NCBI GenBank assembly: GCA_026702755.1
Contig: JAPPBX010000082.1
Coordinates: 112,656 to 176,655 of the forward strand
Source of the DNA: Candidatus Poribacteria bacterium
Lineage (GTDB): Bacteria > Poribacteria > WGA-4E > WGA-3G
Length of the DNA: 64,000 nucleotides
Direction of reading: 5' to 3'
Made by a program: the position numbers and the translations under genes. Shown here piece after piece: positions 35,510 to 44,108 of this stretch. The stretch's first letter is position 1. The number at the start of each line of letters is the position of its first letter. The notes under the pieces are model-generated. The model was given only the letters and a program-made list of their open reading frames with translations, had not been told where the DNA came from and did no database searches.

Positions 35510-37789
35510 CTAATTTTTATCTGTGTTTTGTGGTGGAAATAAAGCAAGTTGTTGAGGTGAACTCGTCTTCTCAACTTTTGTCTGTTTTTGAGGAATCTGT
35601 ATTTGTTTTTGAAGGGCTTGCAGTAATAGCAGAAGGGCAGGAAATTCCTCAAGAGCGTTTGTTGCATTTTGTTTTAGCTCTTCATATTGCTTCCAACTTT
35701 CGGCAAAATCACCTTTATCAATATGTCCGTCCCAGAAATTTTCTACATCTTTAAACGCTATATCCTCTAATGTTGAATTTTTCGGGAGCCGTCCTACATT
35801 GATTGTTGCAGCAGAACTCTCAAAAACAGCTGTAAGTGGGTCGTTATTAGAAAGTACCAGTTTAAGCCATAGGTTTTTCTGGTTCACTCTTTTTTTTGAA
35901 CGTTTGAGTTCATTCGTGGCCTCCGTTAAAAATTTTTCCCGCTCAAAAAATGCTTTAGTCAGACTTACTTGCACATTGTCATCAATCAATACCGGTATGG
36001 CAGATTGGGAATTGACGGTAATGATTTGAGGTGCCATCTTAAGGAGCGTATGCTTTTGATGTGCAGATCGATCAGGTTTTATAGTGGTTCCCAGAGCAAC
36101 TTCTATCGCGGGGCACACTTCTGACTCAAATGGATAGGCTTTTAAAGCAACATTTGAGAAAATAGAGTCAAGATGTGGTAACAGATTGCGAACACGATCA
36201 TTTGATTCGTGGGTCAAAGCAATAGCTCCAAGATATGGCAATGGTAGGCACTCATCTGGAACGATATGCTGCCATAATTTTGCAATAACGCGCCGTGCCA
36301 TCTGCTGGAATAGTGTGAATTCCTGAGTCGTAACTGTGACGCGGTTGAGTGCATTGTGAAAACGTCCACCTATATCCAAAGGTGGTTGTTCAACTGCTTT
36401 CAACTCCTGATCATCAGCGGCAAAATGTGAAGCAGGTGCAAAAAAAGCAAAAGATCCGCGAAGGGATTTTCGCGCGGAAATGCCTTTTTTGGCTTCTGGT
36501 GAGTTAATCACATATAAATGCGTTAATGGGGCAACATCTTCTTCAAAACCTACAAATTTCGTGTCAACAAATTTGCTTGAAAACAACTTGTCTAATCTTA
36601 TTGGAGCAGGAGGTAGATTTGGAAGAAACGGTGTACCAGTCAAACGGCAGACTTTCTTATTTGACGAATTTCTGGTTTCGCTAAGCATTTCCACAGGACG
36701 TTGAATAGCATCATTTAACGGACGAAAGAGAACCTTTTCAGGAGGACGTTTGCCTAAGCGTCCTGGAACTTCGCGAATTTCTATCTGGTTATCAAAAGCA
36801 GCTTTGAGATAATCAACACCATTTTTTTCTGTTAAGATGTTAAAGTCTTGCTCAAGTCGATGACGACTTGTATCAAGCGTCATTTCCTGAATCTCCCGAA
36901 CCCTTTTGGGCAAGTTATCCGAATAGAGTTGAGACTGTGGGACAGCAATTATTACTGTCCGGTTGTCTTGATATACCACCAAAAGTTCTGACAATGACAC
37001 AGTGTTATCCAGCATTTCATTAGGCAACAGTGGTTTCCCTGTTAAATCTGCGGTAAAGGTTGTAGCAAACGGTTCATGTTTGGGATCAGTTACAGGTGTG
37101 AGATGACGCATGATGAAAATGTGACCATCCCTATAGACATGAAAATGATGTCCAACTTTATCCCAGATTTCGTTATCATTCGGAGGCGCAGAAAAAATTA
37201 GGTTTGACACAGTCTCAAATTCAAACCGAACTTGGTTAATGGGTGTGCGTCCATTATCATTGAATGCCTTTTGTAATGCTTCTGCTACATCTTTTGTCAC
37301 TACTTCAATAAAGGCATCGGCAATAACTGAACGAGTTAAAAGCGTAGGCAATGCCGGTTCAACGGCGAAATTCAACTGGATGTAATTGACAGCAGCACCG
37401 AGGTTGTACTGGTCTCCCTGATCTGAAATGATATTAGGCTCTAGGATTTGTAACCGAGGTAACCAATCTCCTGATGCATTTTTCACCTCAAAGTGATGTG
37501 TGCAGACTAAACCTTCCCGAATTCCTGTACGATGGGCAAGGTACTGTTCTGCCTGCTTAAAAACGCCGATTCCTGGAATATGATTCCAACGCAGTCCCCT
37601 TTCACCACGATCCCAATAGAAGGCAGGCTTGTACAGATCATGCCAAAGCCAAGCGATAAATTCCTCAACGCTTGTTGAACCAACAAGCGCATTGAGCATA
37701 ACATGAAGCGGAAATGAGGCGAGATTGATGGTGTCTTTCGTATTGCCTGCCTCAGTTCTCGCTATTGGTCCGAAGTTAAATTCTGTCAT
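35510..37789 (-). CDS. Large effector subunit with N-terminal HD domain, type IV-C/Cas10-like
   Basis: 759 residues from the ATG at 37789. The N-terminal 100 residues carry an HD-phosphohydrolase pattern: H29, then WLWHDLYKPAF with H50-D51, H70 in RWNHIPGIGVF and H98-H99 in CTHHFEV. This resembles the nuclease domain of Cas10 and Cas3''. The middle has a lone-cysteine loop (KKVCRLTGTPF) where Cas10 and Csf1 carry a zinc ribbon, and the C-terminus (about 600-759) is helical with a Gln/Lys-rich tail. No GGDD palm motif is visible, so cyclic oligoadenylate synthesis is unlikely. It probably forms the large subunit that recognises or cuts targets. An upstream ATG (37831) lies in the -10 box and cannot be used. 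Confidence 0.72.
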   Translation of the reverse strand: MTEFNFGPIARTEAGNTKDTINLASFPLHVMLNALVGSTSVEEFIAWLWHDLYKPAFYWDRGERGLRWNHIPGIGVFKQAEQYLAHRTGIREGLVCTHHFEVKNASGDWLPRLQILEPNIISDQGDQYNLGAAVNYIQLNFAVEPALPTLLTRSVIADAFIEVVTKDVAEALQKAFNDNGRTPINQVRFEFETVSNLIFSAPPNDNEIWDKVGHHFHVYRDGHIFIMRHLTPVTDPKHEPFATTFTADLTGKPLLPNEMLDNTVSLSELLVVYQDNRTVIIAVPQSQLYSDNLPKRVREIQEMTLDTSRHRLEQDFNILTEKNGVDYLKAAFDNQIEIREVPGRLGKRPPEKVLFRPLNDAIQRPVEMLSETRNSSNKKVCRLTGTPFLPNLPPAPIRLDKLFSSKFVDTKFVGFEEDVAPLTHLYVINSPEAKKGISARKSLRGSFAFFAPASHFAADDQELKAVEQPPLDIGGRFHNALNRVTVTTQEFTLFQQMARRVIAKLWQHIVPDECLPLPYLGAIALTHESNDRVRNLLPHLDSIFSNVALKAYPFESEVCPAIEVALGTTIKPDRSAHQKHTLLKMAPQIITVNSQSAIPVLIDDNVQVSLTKAFFEREKFLTEATNELKRSKKRVNQKNLWLKLVLSNNDPLTAVFESSAATINVGRLPKNSTLEDIAFKDVENFWDGHIDKGDFAESWKQYEELKQNATNALEEFPALLLLLQALQKQIQIPQKQTKVEKTSSPQQLALFPPQNTDKN

Positions 37790-37829
37790 TTTGATGCTTT
37801 CTTTGGTGGGTTTTACCTTAATATGAAGC

Positions 37830-37858
37830 ATTATATAACAATTCAGTCAAATAGTCAA
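37830..37858 (-). promoter_or_regulatory. Sigma-70-type promoter of the effector operon
   Basis: Minus-strand TTGACT (37858-37853), exactly 17 bases, TATAAT (37835-37830). The -10 box contains the ATG of the longest frame, so the message must start downstream and translation begins at 37789. The large, small, Cas7-like and Csf3-like genes follow without gaps and probably form one transcript. Confidence 0.8.
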
Positions 37859-37905
37859 GTTATAATTAGATGCCACGATTCAAGATCACTCCTACAAGGT
37901 AAGTT

Positions 37906-38658
37906 TTAGACTTCTGCCATCCCGAAACCGGCACTGTTTTTATCGCCGAAGCCGCATTCGTAACCGATCTGGATTAATGCTGGACTTCCAGTGACACGGA
38001 ACGGACATAGAATGCCTCTTATCTTGATACCTTTGTAATCTACGAGACGGGTGACGCGTCCCTTTCGCCTGTCAATATAGTTTTTATCAAACGCGAAGGT
38101 CAGGGTATCGTCGTGCGGGGCGCGAGCGTGGATTGCTTCGTGTTTGCGGATTAGGTTTTGACGGATGAGTTCGGAGAGTGCTGGATCGTCGGGCATGCAA
38201 TAGTGCATTGCTTGTTTGCCATCCCGCTCGCGCGTCGTGGTCATTACAATAGGGGAGAGACATCGGAAATGCATTTCTGATCGGAAACGGGGGATACGCG
38301 GTATGGTGACATCTCTGACTTGTAAGGGGCGGTGTCCAAGGGATAACTGTGCTTCGGTTAAGAGCGTATCGGCAAAATGGGAGAGAAATTGTTCAACTGG
38401 AGAGGAGACGTACCATGTTAAAGTTGAACGAAAATGGATCTTATCACCGGTAACGCGTCGGCGTTCCGCCATGAGTTGTGAGAAGGTGAAGAGTTTGAAA
38501 CGCTTCTCTGCAGCGCGGTAGCCTTCCTCGTGGAGAAAGGTGGCGTATTCAGGGTCGGATTCGGCAAGGAATCGGTAGATTACGCCTGCAAGCAGGTGGT
38601 TGTAGTTAATGGGGAGCGTGATGCCGTCCCCAACGTCGGCTTGGATTTGGATTCGCAT
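37906..38658 (-). CDS. cas6: CRISPR RNA endonuclease Cas6
   Basis: 250 residues with two ferredoxin-like halves. The start IQIQADVGDGITLPINYNHLLAGVIYRFL and the C-terminal glycine-rich loop GYECGFGDKNSAGFGMAEV are diagnostic of Cas6. A histidine suitable for catalysis is NYNHLL (about residue 20), as in many Cas6 proteins. It would cut the pre-crRNA inside each repeat, leaving an eight-base 5' handle. GGAGA precedes the ATG. It lies upstream of the effector operon on the same strand, but the effector operon has its own promoter in the gap. Confidence 0.95.
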   Translation of the reverse strand: MRIQIQADVGDGITLPINYNHLLAGVIYRFLAESDPEYATFLHEEGYRAAEKRFKLFTFSQLMAERRRVTGDKIHFRSTLTWYVSSPVEQFLSHFADTLLTEAQLSLGHRPLQVRDVTIPRIPRFRSEMHFRCLSPIVMTTTRERDGKQAMHYCMPDDPALSELIRQNLIRKHEAIHARAPHDDTLTFAFDKNYIDRRKGRVTRLVDYKGIKIRGILCPFRVTGSPALIQIGYECGFGDKNSAGFGMAEV

Positions 38659-38745
38659 AGGGTTATCTCCAGAAACCTCTTAAAATCCGCGTAATCCGCG
38701 TAATCCGCGATTCAGACAATGAACCACTGACGGCTGAGCGTTATG

Positions 38746-39252
38746 TTAAATCCCCATGCGGAGGGCAACAGCAGCAAGTAGGATTAACAGAGAAACGACA
38801 CCCATCAGACTGGATATGACCGACATCTGGGTACGGAGTGGCTTCACCTCCGCCGGGAGTTCTTCAAGGGCGGGATCTAATGTCTCAATTGCTGCTGCCA
38901 ATCGGGGTGCGAAAATCATGCTGTGCAATACCGTGAGGATAACCAATACGAAGAAAAGCACGATTTTGATGAGGAGGGTTCGCATAAACGCATTTGAGAT
39001 CGGGGTTGCAGTCGTGAGGTCTACAGCAAAGAAGATATTCACGATGCCGGTGAAAAACAGTACACCGATACAGCCCCATACAACAGGTTCAAAGCGTTTC
39101 CCTATCTGCGTCAAGAGTTGGATGCGTTGGACAGGCGGCAGACTCTGTTTAAAGTGAGGGACAATCACCATTGCCAAGATGAGGTTGCCACCGACCCATA
39201 CAACGGCGGCGATAACGTGTAGCCAAAGTGTGAAAAGTGAGAATATTTCCAT
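38746..39252 (-). CDS. CopD-like four-helix membrane protein
   Basis: 168 residues with four membrane helices. Helix 1 (FTLWLHVIAAVVWVGGNLIL) has the conserved His and WVGG of the CopD/copper-resistance D and related haem-binding families; RTLLIKIVLFF, LTVLHSMIFAP and the C-terminal helix follow. It could bind copper or haem, but the function is not settled by sequence. It lies right of cas6, separated by a short direct repeat (aatccgcgt, three times), and appears to be chromosomal background beside the CRISPR island. Confidence 0.72.
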   Translation of the reverse strand: MEIFSLFTLWLHVIAAVVWVGGNLILAMVIVPHFKQSLPPVQRIQLLTQIGKRFEPVVWGCIGVLFFTGIVNIFFAVDLTTATPISNAFMRTLLIKIVLFFVLVILTVLHSMIFAPRLAAAIETLDPALEELPAEVKPLRTQMSVISSLMGVVSLLILLAAVALRMGI

Positions 39253-39396
39253 TTTATTATTCCTTTTTATATAGTTGTCAGTCGTCAGTTTTCAGTTTTC
39301 AGTTAACACTTTGTGGCGGTTAGAATTTGTATCCGTGCCACAGCACACCTCTTTAACTGAGAACTCCTCTGCACAGCCTAACAGGCTATGCTACAA

Positions 39397-39415
39397 GCGA
39401 GGATACAATCCTCGC
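39397..39415. repeat. Interspersed palindrome, family A
   Basis: GCGAGGAT-aca-ATCCTCGC within a 180-base gap that also has cacagcctaacaggctatgctaca twice (about 39373 and 39427) and a family B-like start (gttgtcagtcgtcag, 39276). Confidence 0.7.
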
Positions 39416-39434
39416 CAGCGGTGATAGGCACAGC

Positions 39435-41132
39435 CTAACAGGCTATGCTACAGTGGCTTTCAATATAGTTGATAACACCTTCAGCACTGGTGATTAGGCT
39501 GTTCCGTTCGTCTGAACTGAGCGGTACAGGTGCGAAACGATGATAATCACACTTCGTGAGGATGTCAATGAGATCTTCAACAACAGATTCGGCGATTTGT
39601 GCCTGTGTGCATACCTCTCGTGCCGTGTCCATATTCCGTTCTGATAGCACTAACGTATCCTCAAGATACTGGTAAAGCGTCTGCGCGAGGGCATTCGCGA
39701 ATGTCGTTGCGTTGTCCGTTGCGTCACCACGTGCAAGTGCTGCAAGTGCCTCACGCGCGTGTGAAACCGGTGTTATCGGATCTCCTTCGGCAGGCTGCAC
39801 CTTTTGCTTTCTGGATCCACGACCGTCAAGCGTGTTTGTTCCCGCGGGGGTGCTTCCCTGTGTCTTTGCAGGCTTCACAAATTTGGAGCGATACCAAAGA
39901 TAGCCACCTACCGCCAATACGACAAGCAGAACTGCAAATAAAATTATCCAGAGTGTCCACGGTGAACCGTCGGTATCGCCAATAGGATCGTTCGGGTTCG
40001 GACGCACCGAGAGCGGAATAGGGGGTGTCTCGGTCGTCGCATAAACTGCGCGGTTCGGATCGAAGTAGGCATACTTAATCGCGGGGATACGCAGGGCACC
40101 TGTTCGAGCAGGCGTTAGAACGTACGCGTAGATCCGACTTGTCGCCGTAGTATTTTCCATAAGATTGGGTCCGCTTACCATGACCCCAGCGATTGGTGGC
40201 AGCTTGGGGGGTACGACCGTCTGGATGTTACCATGTCCAGAGATACGGACAGTAAGTGTTAGCGCCTGTCCAACGTCAACCCAACCGCGTTCAATTTCAG
40301 CAGAAATTTTATATTCACCGATAGCACCGTTGAAGTGAGCGGGTCTGCCCGTTTCGGGAATCGGTTGCACCGTCAGCGTCAAAGGTTTGGTTTTCAAGGT
40401 TTTGTGTCCACGCGGGAGTGGTAGTAGCAATTCAGCAGGTGCAAGAACGATCTGCCCAATTTTCTTGGGATATAATTTATGTGTGTACGCTTCAACCCAA
40501 AATGTCCGCCCGCGAATTTGCTGTGTGTAAGTCGGCACCTTTTGAAGCTTCTCAACGAAGAAATCAGGGAATGTCGGGAGGCGTGGGGTTGGGGATTCGC
40601 GAGTCGGCAGAACAGTGGTGTAGAGATGCCGGAAGGTATACGTAAATGGTGCGTTGATGTAGGGCTGTGACGTATCGACTTCTGCTTCAACCCGGTGAAT
40701 AGCGTTGGTTGAAACCTCCACGTAGGTGTCAGCACCGCTCACTCGGATTGAACCCGGATTCGCAAAATAGGAGTTCCCTTGATAGGCAAAACGGACATCG
40801 GATAACGCAAAATCCCCGACTGCTTGCGGAATCAATTCATAAGCCCACGCCATAGAAACCGCTATCCTGTTCGATTCCAAGCGCGGTGTGGTTTCAGAAC
40901 GCAGTGGCATCGCAAGGAATGCAGGTAGGAAGTTAAACTGCGGGACTTCAACATGTTTGATGAAGGTCTCCCCTGAAATCGTGAGGTCCAACCTCGCTTT
41001 CTCCCCGAATTGGATGTGACGAGGACTCACTACGGCAGCGACATTAATCTCTTGGCTTTGGGCATCTGTTGCAAGAAAGATGAAAACGATGCCGATAAAA
41101 AAGATTAGAAGAAGTTTACCAATCTTTTTCAC
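39435..41132 (-). CDS. batD: BatD family protein
   Basis: 565 residues. A GTG start at 41132 is chosen because it places the signal peptide (KKIGKLLLIFFIGIVFIFLA) at the N-terminus; longer frames run into the preceding gene. The exported part is a series of beta-sandwich domains typical of BatD (VVSPRHIQFGEKARLDLTISG, then LTLTVRISGHGNIQTV), with a membrane helix near 395-420 (LWIILFAVLLVVLAVGGYLWY) and a cytoplasmic helical tail. Bat proteins are linked to aerotolerance and envelope stress in Bacteroides and Leptospira. It overlaps the BatC-like gene by 17 bases. Confidence 0.83.
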   Translation of the reverse strand: MKKIGKLLLIFFIGIVFIFLATDAQSQEINVAAVVSPRHIQFGEKARLDLTISGETFIKHVEVPQFNFLPAFLAMPLRSETTPRLESNRIAVSMAWAYELIPQAVGDFALSDVRFAYQGNSYFANPGSIRVSGADTYVEVSTNAIHRVEAEVDTSQPYINAPFTYTFRHLYTTVLPTRESPTPRLPTFPDFFVEKLQKVPTYTQQIRGRTFWVEAYTHKLYPKKIGQIVLAPAELLLPLPRGHKTLKTKPLTLTVQPIPETGRPAHFNGAIGEYKISAEIERGWVDVGQALTLTVRISGHGNIQTVVPPKLPPIAGVMVSGPNLMENTTATSRIYAYVLTPARTGALRIPAIKYAYFDPNRAVYATTETPPIPLSVRPNPNDPIGDTDGSPWTLWIILFAVLLVVLAVGGYLWYRSKFVKPAKTQGSTPAGTNTLDGRGSRKQKVQPAEGDPITPVSHAREALAALARGDATDNATTFANALAQTLYQYLEDTLVLSERNMDTAREVCTQAQIAESVVEDLIDILTKCDYHRFAPVPLSSDERNSLITSAEGVINYIESHCSIAC

Positions 41133-41745
41133 GCCGATGTCCGCTTTTGCGCTGTTCCTGTAGTAATTTTTGGCGTAATCTATTCTCATTCTCACTAAAA
41201 CGTTCCAAGAGTTGAAGTGTCTCCGCTCTGCCAATATCATTAGGTTCAGTTTTCGGTGGAGCGTCCTTATTCGCCTGCTGTTGTGCGAGATCTTCCTGTT
41301 GCTTCATCAGTTGAAGTGCTAATGCAAGGTTGTACTGGGCATCGGTGTCCTGAGGCTCGAAGCGGAGTGTGTGTTTGTAAGATTCAATTGCCCCTGCAAG
41401 ATCGCCTGCTTTAAATTGGGCGTTTCCCAAGTTGTAATAGATGTGCGCCAGATTTGGGACGTTTTTGGTTTGCTCAGTGTGCTTTCGCAGCGACACCTGA
41501 AATGCCCGCACCGCCTCTCTAAATTTGTCCTGTTTATAGAGGGCTGCGCCGAGGTTATAGTGTGTGGTCGGACTTTCAGGCTTGTCAAGCGTTGCCTGTT
41601 GAAAAGCGACTTGTGCCTCGCCATAGTTCTGGCGCGCGTACGCCTCGTTTCCTGCTTTCATAGTCCGCGTCCAACCCCCTACCCATCCGATGAACACAAA
41701 GACGAAAATAGATATGAATAAGCAACGGAGCATTTTGGTCCACAT
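41116..41745 (-). CDS. batC: BatC-like tetratricopeptide protein
   Basis: 209 residues. An N-terminal membrane anchor (MLRCLFISIFVFVFIGWVGGW) is followed by three TPR units (YARQNYGEAQVAFQQATLDKP, THYNLGAALYKQDKFREAV and IYYNLGNAQFKAGDLAGAI), then a Gln-rich coiled tail. This is the architecture of BatC, and the overlap with batD supports it. ATG at 41745 or 41733 is possible; neither has a clear ribosome binding site. BatA, BatB, BatE, MoxR and DUF58 genes that usually accompany it are absent here. Confidence 0.78.
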   Translation of the reverse strand: MWTKMLRCLFISIFVFVFIGWVGGWTRTMKAGNEAYARQNYGEAQVAFQQATLDKPESPTTHYNLGAALYKQDKFREAVRAFQVSLRKHTEQTKNVPNLAHIYYNLGNAQFKAGDLAGAIESYKHTLRFEPQDTDAQYNLALALQLMKQQEDLAQQQANKDAPPKTEPNDIGRAETLQLLERFSENENRLRQKLLQEQRKSGHRREKDW

Positions 41746-41812
41746 GGTTTTATTGTAACAGATATTTTTGGGATTTGCAAGCAATTGTGGCAGGAATTGG
41801 GGGATGTAAAAA

Positions 41813-41856
41813 ATATGGCGAATTGCTATACACAATTGTACGACAATTCGCCATAT
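41813..41856 (-). terminator. Long hairpin after the first exported paralogue
   Basis: A 13-bp perfect stem ATATGGCGAATTG/CAATTCGCCATAT with a loop containing caattgtac, 46 bases past the stop at 41903. A matching element lies after the third paralogue (44023). No T tract follows directly, so it may protect the 3' end rather than terminate. Confidence 0.55.
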
Positions 41857-41902
41857 CAGAGGCGTGCTGAAAAAACACACCGACAAAAATAATCGAACGT
41901 TA

Positions 41903-42736
41903 TTATTTCTGTTTCTTAATATCTGCCCAAGTTGTTGTCAATTTTCCAGTGGGTTCGACGGCAGTCAACGGCAGGATTTCATCAAAGAAACTATCCTTAT
42001 CGGTTGAATCTTTGGGATAGATTGTAACAGCGTCGTTCGTTGCGTCGTCAAAGTGGAGATTGAAATACGCGGAACCACCAGATTCGCCGCATCGATAGAG
42101 CAGCACGTTGGCACCTTTTTGCAAATCAACTTCGACGTTATGAAGAATCGTTCGTGCGGCACCTGTCCATCTGGTATTGTTGTACCACTTTTCGCCGTTA
42201 ATCCAGATCTGTGCGTGATCGTCGTGTGCGGGTGACATTACAGAGATCATATCACTCGGAGAATCGATAACGATAAGCGCATAGGTATCAAGATTATCAA
42301 CGGGGCCGCCTCTGTTCATATTATTTCCATCAGCAGGATCGATTTCAAAGACAGTCCACGCACGGGTCCCGCCGTGGTCATCGCCCCATTCCATATCGAT
42401 GTCCTGTGTCATAAGCAGCCCTTCCATCGTTGAAAGTGAAGCCTGGTTCAGTTTACCGCCGCTTCCTTCGTCGATGAAGTCCATCGGACCTGAAACTTGG
42501 AAGGTTCCATTGTTTTCGTAGTTGCCGTCGGGTCCGTACCACTTCGTAATCCACGTTTCTACGTCACTGTGATCTTCTCTAAGATCGTCACCGTTGGGAT
42601 CTGGATCTGCTAAGAGTTGATCTTCAGCCAAGGGACCCCCTTGGATGAGGTCAGCCGCAAATACGTGGTGTGAGCCGCTGACAATGAATGTGAACATAAT
42701 CACAATTGCGAGTGTTAACGTATAAAATCTTTTCAT
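41903..42736 (-). CDS. Exported protein of the triplicated family, copy 1
   Basis: 277 residues with a signal peptide (LTLAIVIMFTFIVSGSHHVFA). The mature protein begins IQGGPLAEDQLLADPDPNGD, has WITKWYGPDGNYENNGTF, then a C-terminal beta-sandwich with HDDHAQIWINGEKWYNNT and VLLYRCGESGGSAYFNLHF. That last part resembles the glycan-binding jelly rolls of PA14 or glycosidase accessory domains (W-I-N-G then V-L-L-Y-R). The tail VEPTGKLTTTWADIK is the motif shared with other exported proteins here. It is a paralogue of 43011 and 44109. Function unknown; a cell-surface binding protein is plausible. Confidence 0.75.
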   Translation of the reverse strand: MKRFYTLTLAIVIMFTFIVSGSHHVFAADLIQGGPLAEDQLLADPDPNGDDLREDHSDVETWITKWYGPDGNYENNGTFQVSGPMDFIDEGSGGKLNQASLSTMEGLLMTQDIDMEWGDDHGGTRAWTVFEIDPADGNNMNRGGPVDNLDTYALIVIDSPSDMISVMSPAHDDHAQIWINGEKWYNNTRWTGAARTILHNVEVDLQKGANVLLYRCGESGGSAYFNLHFDDATNDAVTIYPKDSTDKDSFFDEILPLTAVEPTGKLTTTWADIKKQK

Positions 42737-42965
42737 TCTATATCCAATATCCTTTTTTTGAGATTAAAAACTAAAGTCATCAGGACGCGCTATAGGCGAC
42801 CTGAGTTTCTTTATCGACAGATTATATAACGTTGAAACAGCGTTCAACATTACAAATTATTATAACATCTTAACACGGATTTGTCAAGAGAACTATAGGA
42901 TAGTAATTGGGTTTCTCTACATTCAAGCCAAACTACGATTCCGTCCAGTGCCCCTTGGGAACATC

Positions 42966-43001
42966 AAAAAAGCCCTTGCCTGAAAAGGCTGGACAAGGGC
43001 T
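42966..43001 (-). terminator. Rho-independent terminator after exported paralogue 2
   Basis: Minus-strand stem AGCCCTTG/CAAGGGCT with a short inner stem, followed by TTTTTTGATG, 10 bases past the stop at 43011. Confidence 0.85.
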
Positions 43002-43010
43002 TTCGTTTCA

Positions 43011-43847
43011 CTAACGGTTCCGTTTAATATTTGCCCAGAGTGTTGTTAATTTTCCAGTCGGCTCGACTGACAGGAACCCACGTACTTCATTGAAGAAACT
43101 TTTCTGATCCTTCGACTTGTCAGGGTAAATTTTGCAGGCTTTATGGGTGTCATCATCAAAGTGGAGGTTTATATACGCGGAACCGCCGGATTCACCAACC
43201 CGGTAGAGCAGCACATTAGCACCTTTTTTCAAATCAACTTCGACGTTGTGCAGAATCGTCCGTGCGGCACCTGTCCACCTGGAGTTGTTGTACCATTTTT
43301 CGCCGTTAATCCAAATTTGGGCGTGATCATCATGTGCTGGAGACATGATGGCTTTTCTCGCCACGGGTGCATTAATAACGATCATTCCATAGGTATCAAT
43401 ATTATCAACAGGACCGCCTCGGTTCATATTGTTTCCGTCTGCTGGATCCAGTTCAAAAACTGTCCACTTTCGCGTGCCGCCGTGAGCCTTATCCCATTCC
43501 ATATCAACGGTTTGTGTCAGCTGTAAACCGGCGACTGTTGAGAGCTTGGTTTCTGTGAGTTTACCGTTGGTGCCCTCATCAATAAGATCTCTTCGAGAAG
43601 AAACCTGAAAGGTGCCGTTGTTTTCATAGTTCCCTTCGGGGCCATACCACTTGGTAATCCAAGTGTCAACATTACTGTGATTTTCTCTAAGATTGTCACC
43701 GTTGGGGTCAGGATCTTTTAGGAGTTCGCCTTCCGCCAAAGGTCCACCATCAATATCGTTTGCCTGTGCGAATGCAAGGTGCGAGATGCTTACAACCAAT
43801 GTAAAAATGATCGCTGTTGCAAGCGTAAATTGACAAAATCTTTTCAT
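43011..43847 (-). CDS. Exported protein of the triplicated family, copy 2
   Basis: 278 residues with a signal peptide (FTLATAIIFTLVVSISHLAFAQ). The domain order is the same as in its neighbours: DGGPLAEGELLKDPDPNGDN, ITKWYGPEGNYENNGTF, HDDHAQIWINGEKWYNNS and VLLYRVGESGGSAYINLHF. The cysteine before GESGG in copies 1 and 3 (YRCGESGG) is valine here. The tail reads VEPTGKLTTLWANIK. It is separated from copy 1 by a terminator, so each copy is its own transcription unit. Confidence 0.75.
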   Translation of the reverse strand: MKRFCQFTLATAIIFTLVVSISHLAFAQANDIDGGPLAEGELLKDPDPNGDNLRENHSNVDTWITKWYGPEGNYENNGTFQVSSRRDLIDEGTNGKLTETKLSTVAGLQLTQTVDMEWDKAHGGTRKWTVFELDPADGNNMNRGGPVDNIDTYGMIVINAPVARKAIMSPAHDDHAQIWINGEKWYNNSRWTGAARTILHNVEVDLKKGANVLLYRVGESGGSAYINLHFDDDTHKACKIYPDKSKDQKSFFNEVRGFLSVEPTGKLTTLWANIKRNR

Positions 43848-43919
43848 TTCGTTCCCTTCTTACAGATAAATATTTTAGGACTTACGCAATTTCTGATAAC
43901 TACGGACATTCCACACGCC

Positions 43920-43946
43920 GCTGGCGAGGTTTCAAACCTCGCCAGC
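43920..43946. repeat. Interspersed palindrome, family A (long form)
   Basis: GCTGGCGAGGTTT-c-AAACCTCGCCAGC, flanked by ggacttacgcaa (about 43879) and ctgcgtaagtccc (about 43953) as an outer inverted pair. The whole unit is about 90 bases and matches the copy at 13015. Confidence 0.8.
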
Positions 43947-44022
43947 AATGGAGCTGCGTAAGTCCCGTATTTAAAAGCACTGGGTTAAATTAAAGCATAA
44001 CCCAGATTCATTTATAAAGATA

Positions 44023-44087
44023 TGGCGGATTGCTGTACACGGTTGTACAACAATCCGCCACCAGCAAAGCGTGTTTGGCAAACACGC
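44023..44087 (-). terminator. Paired hairpins after the third exported paralogue
   Basis: A first stem TGGCGGATTG/CAATCCGCCA (44023-44060) and a second 8-bp stem GCGTGTTT/AAACACGC (44069-44087) precede ctacaaaaat. The same order of two hairpins and a caaaaat end follows copy 1 (41813), so the 3' regions were duplicated with the genes. Confidence 0.55.
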
Positions 44088-44108
44088 CTACAAAAATAGC
44101 AAAAATTT

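Noticed and set aside
35510..37789. Classic type III Cas10 with cyclic nucleotide signalling
   Set aside because: No GGDD palm motif is seen and no CARF or HEPN effector gene is nearby.
37789..37831. First ATG at 37831 as the start of the large CRISPR subunit
   Set aside because: It lies inside the TATAAT box of a well-spaced promoter, so the message cannot include it.
33056..38658. Type I-D assignment because of an HD domain on the large subunit
   Set aside because: No Cas3 helicase is present, and the RAMP proteins look like Csf2 and Csf3 rather than Csc2 and Csc1. Not fully excluded without a search.
39599..39985. 128-codon plus-strand frame inside batD
   Set aside because: It lies wholly within a well-supported gene on the other strand and has no ribosome binding site or recognisable domain.
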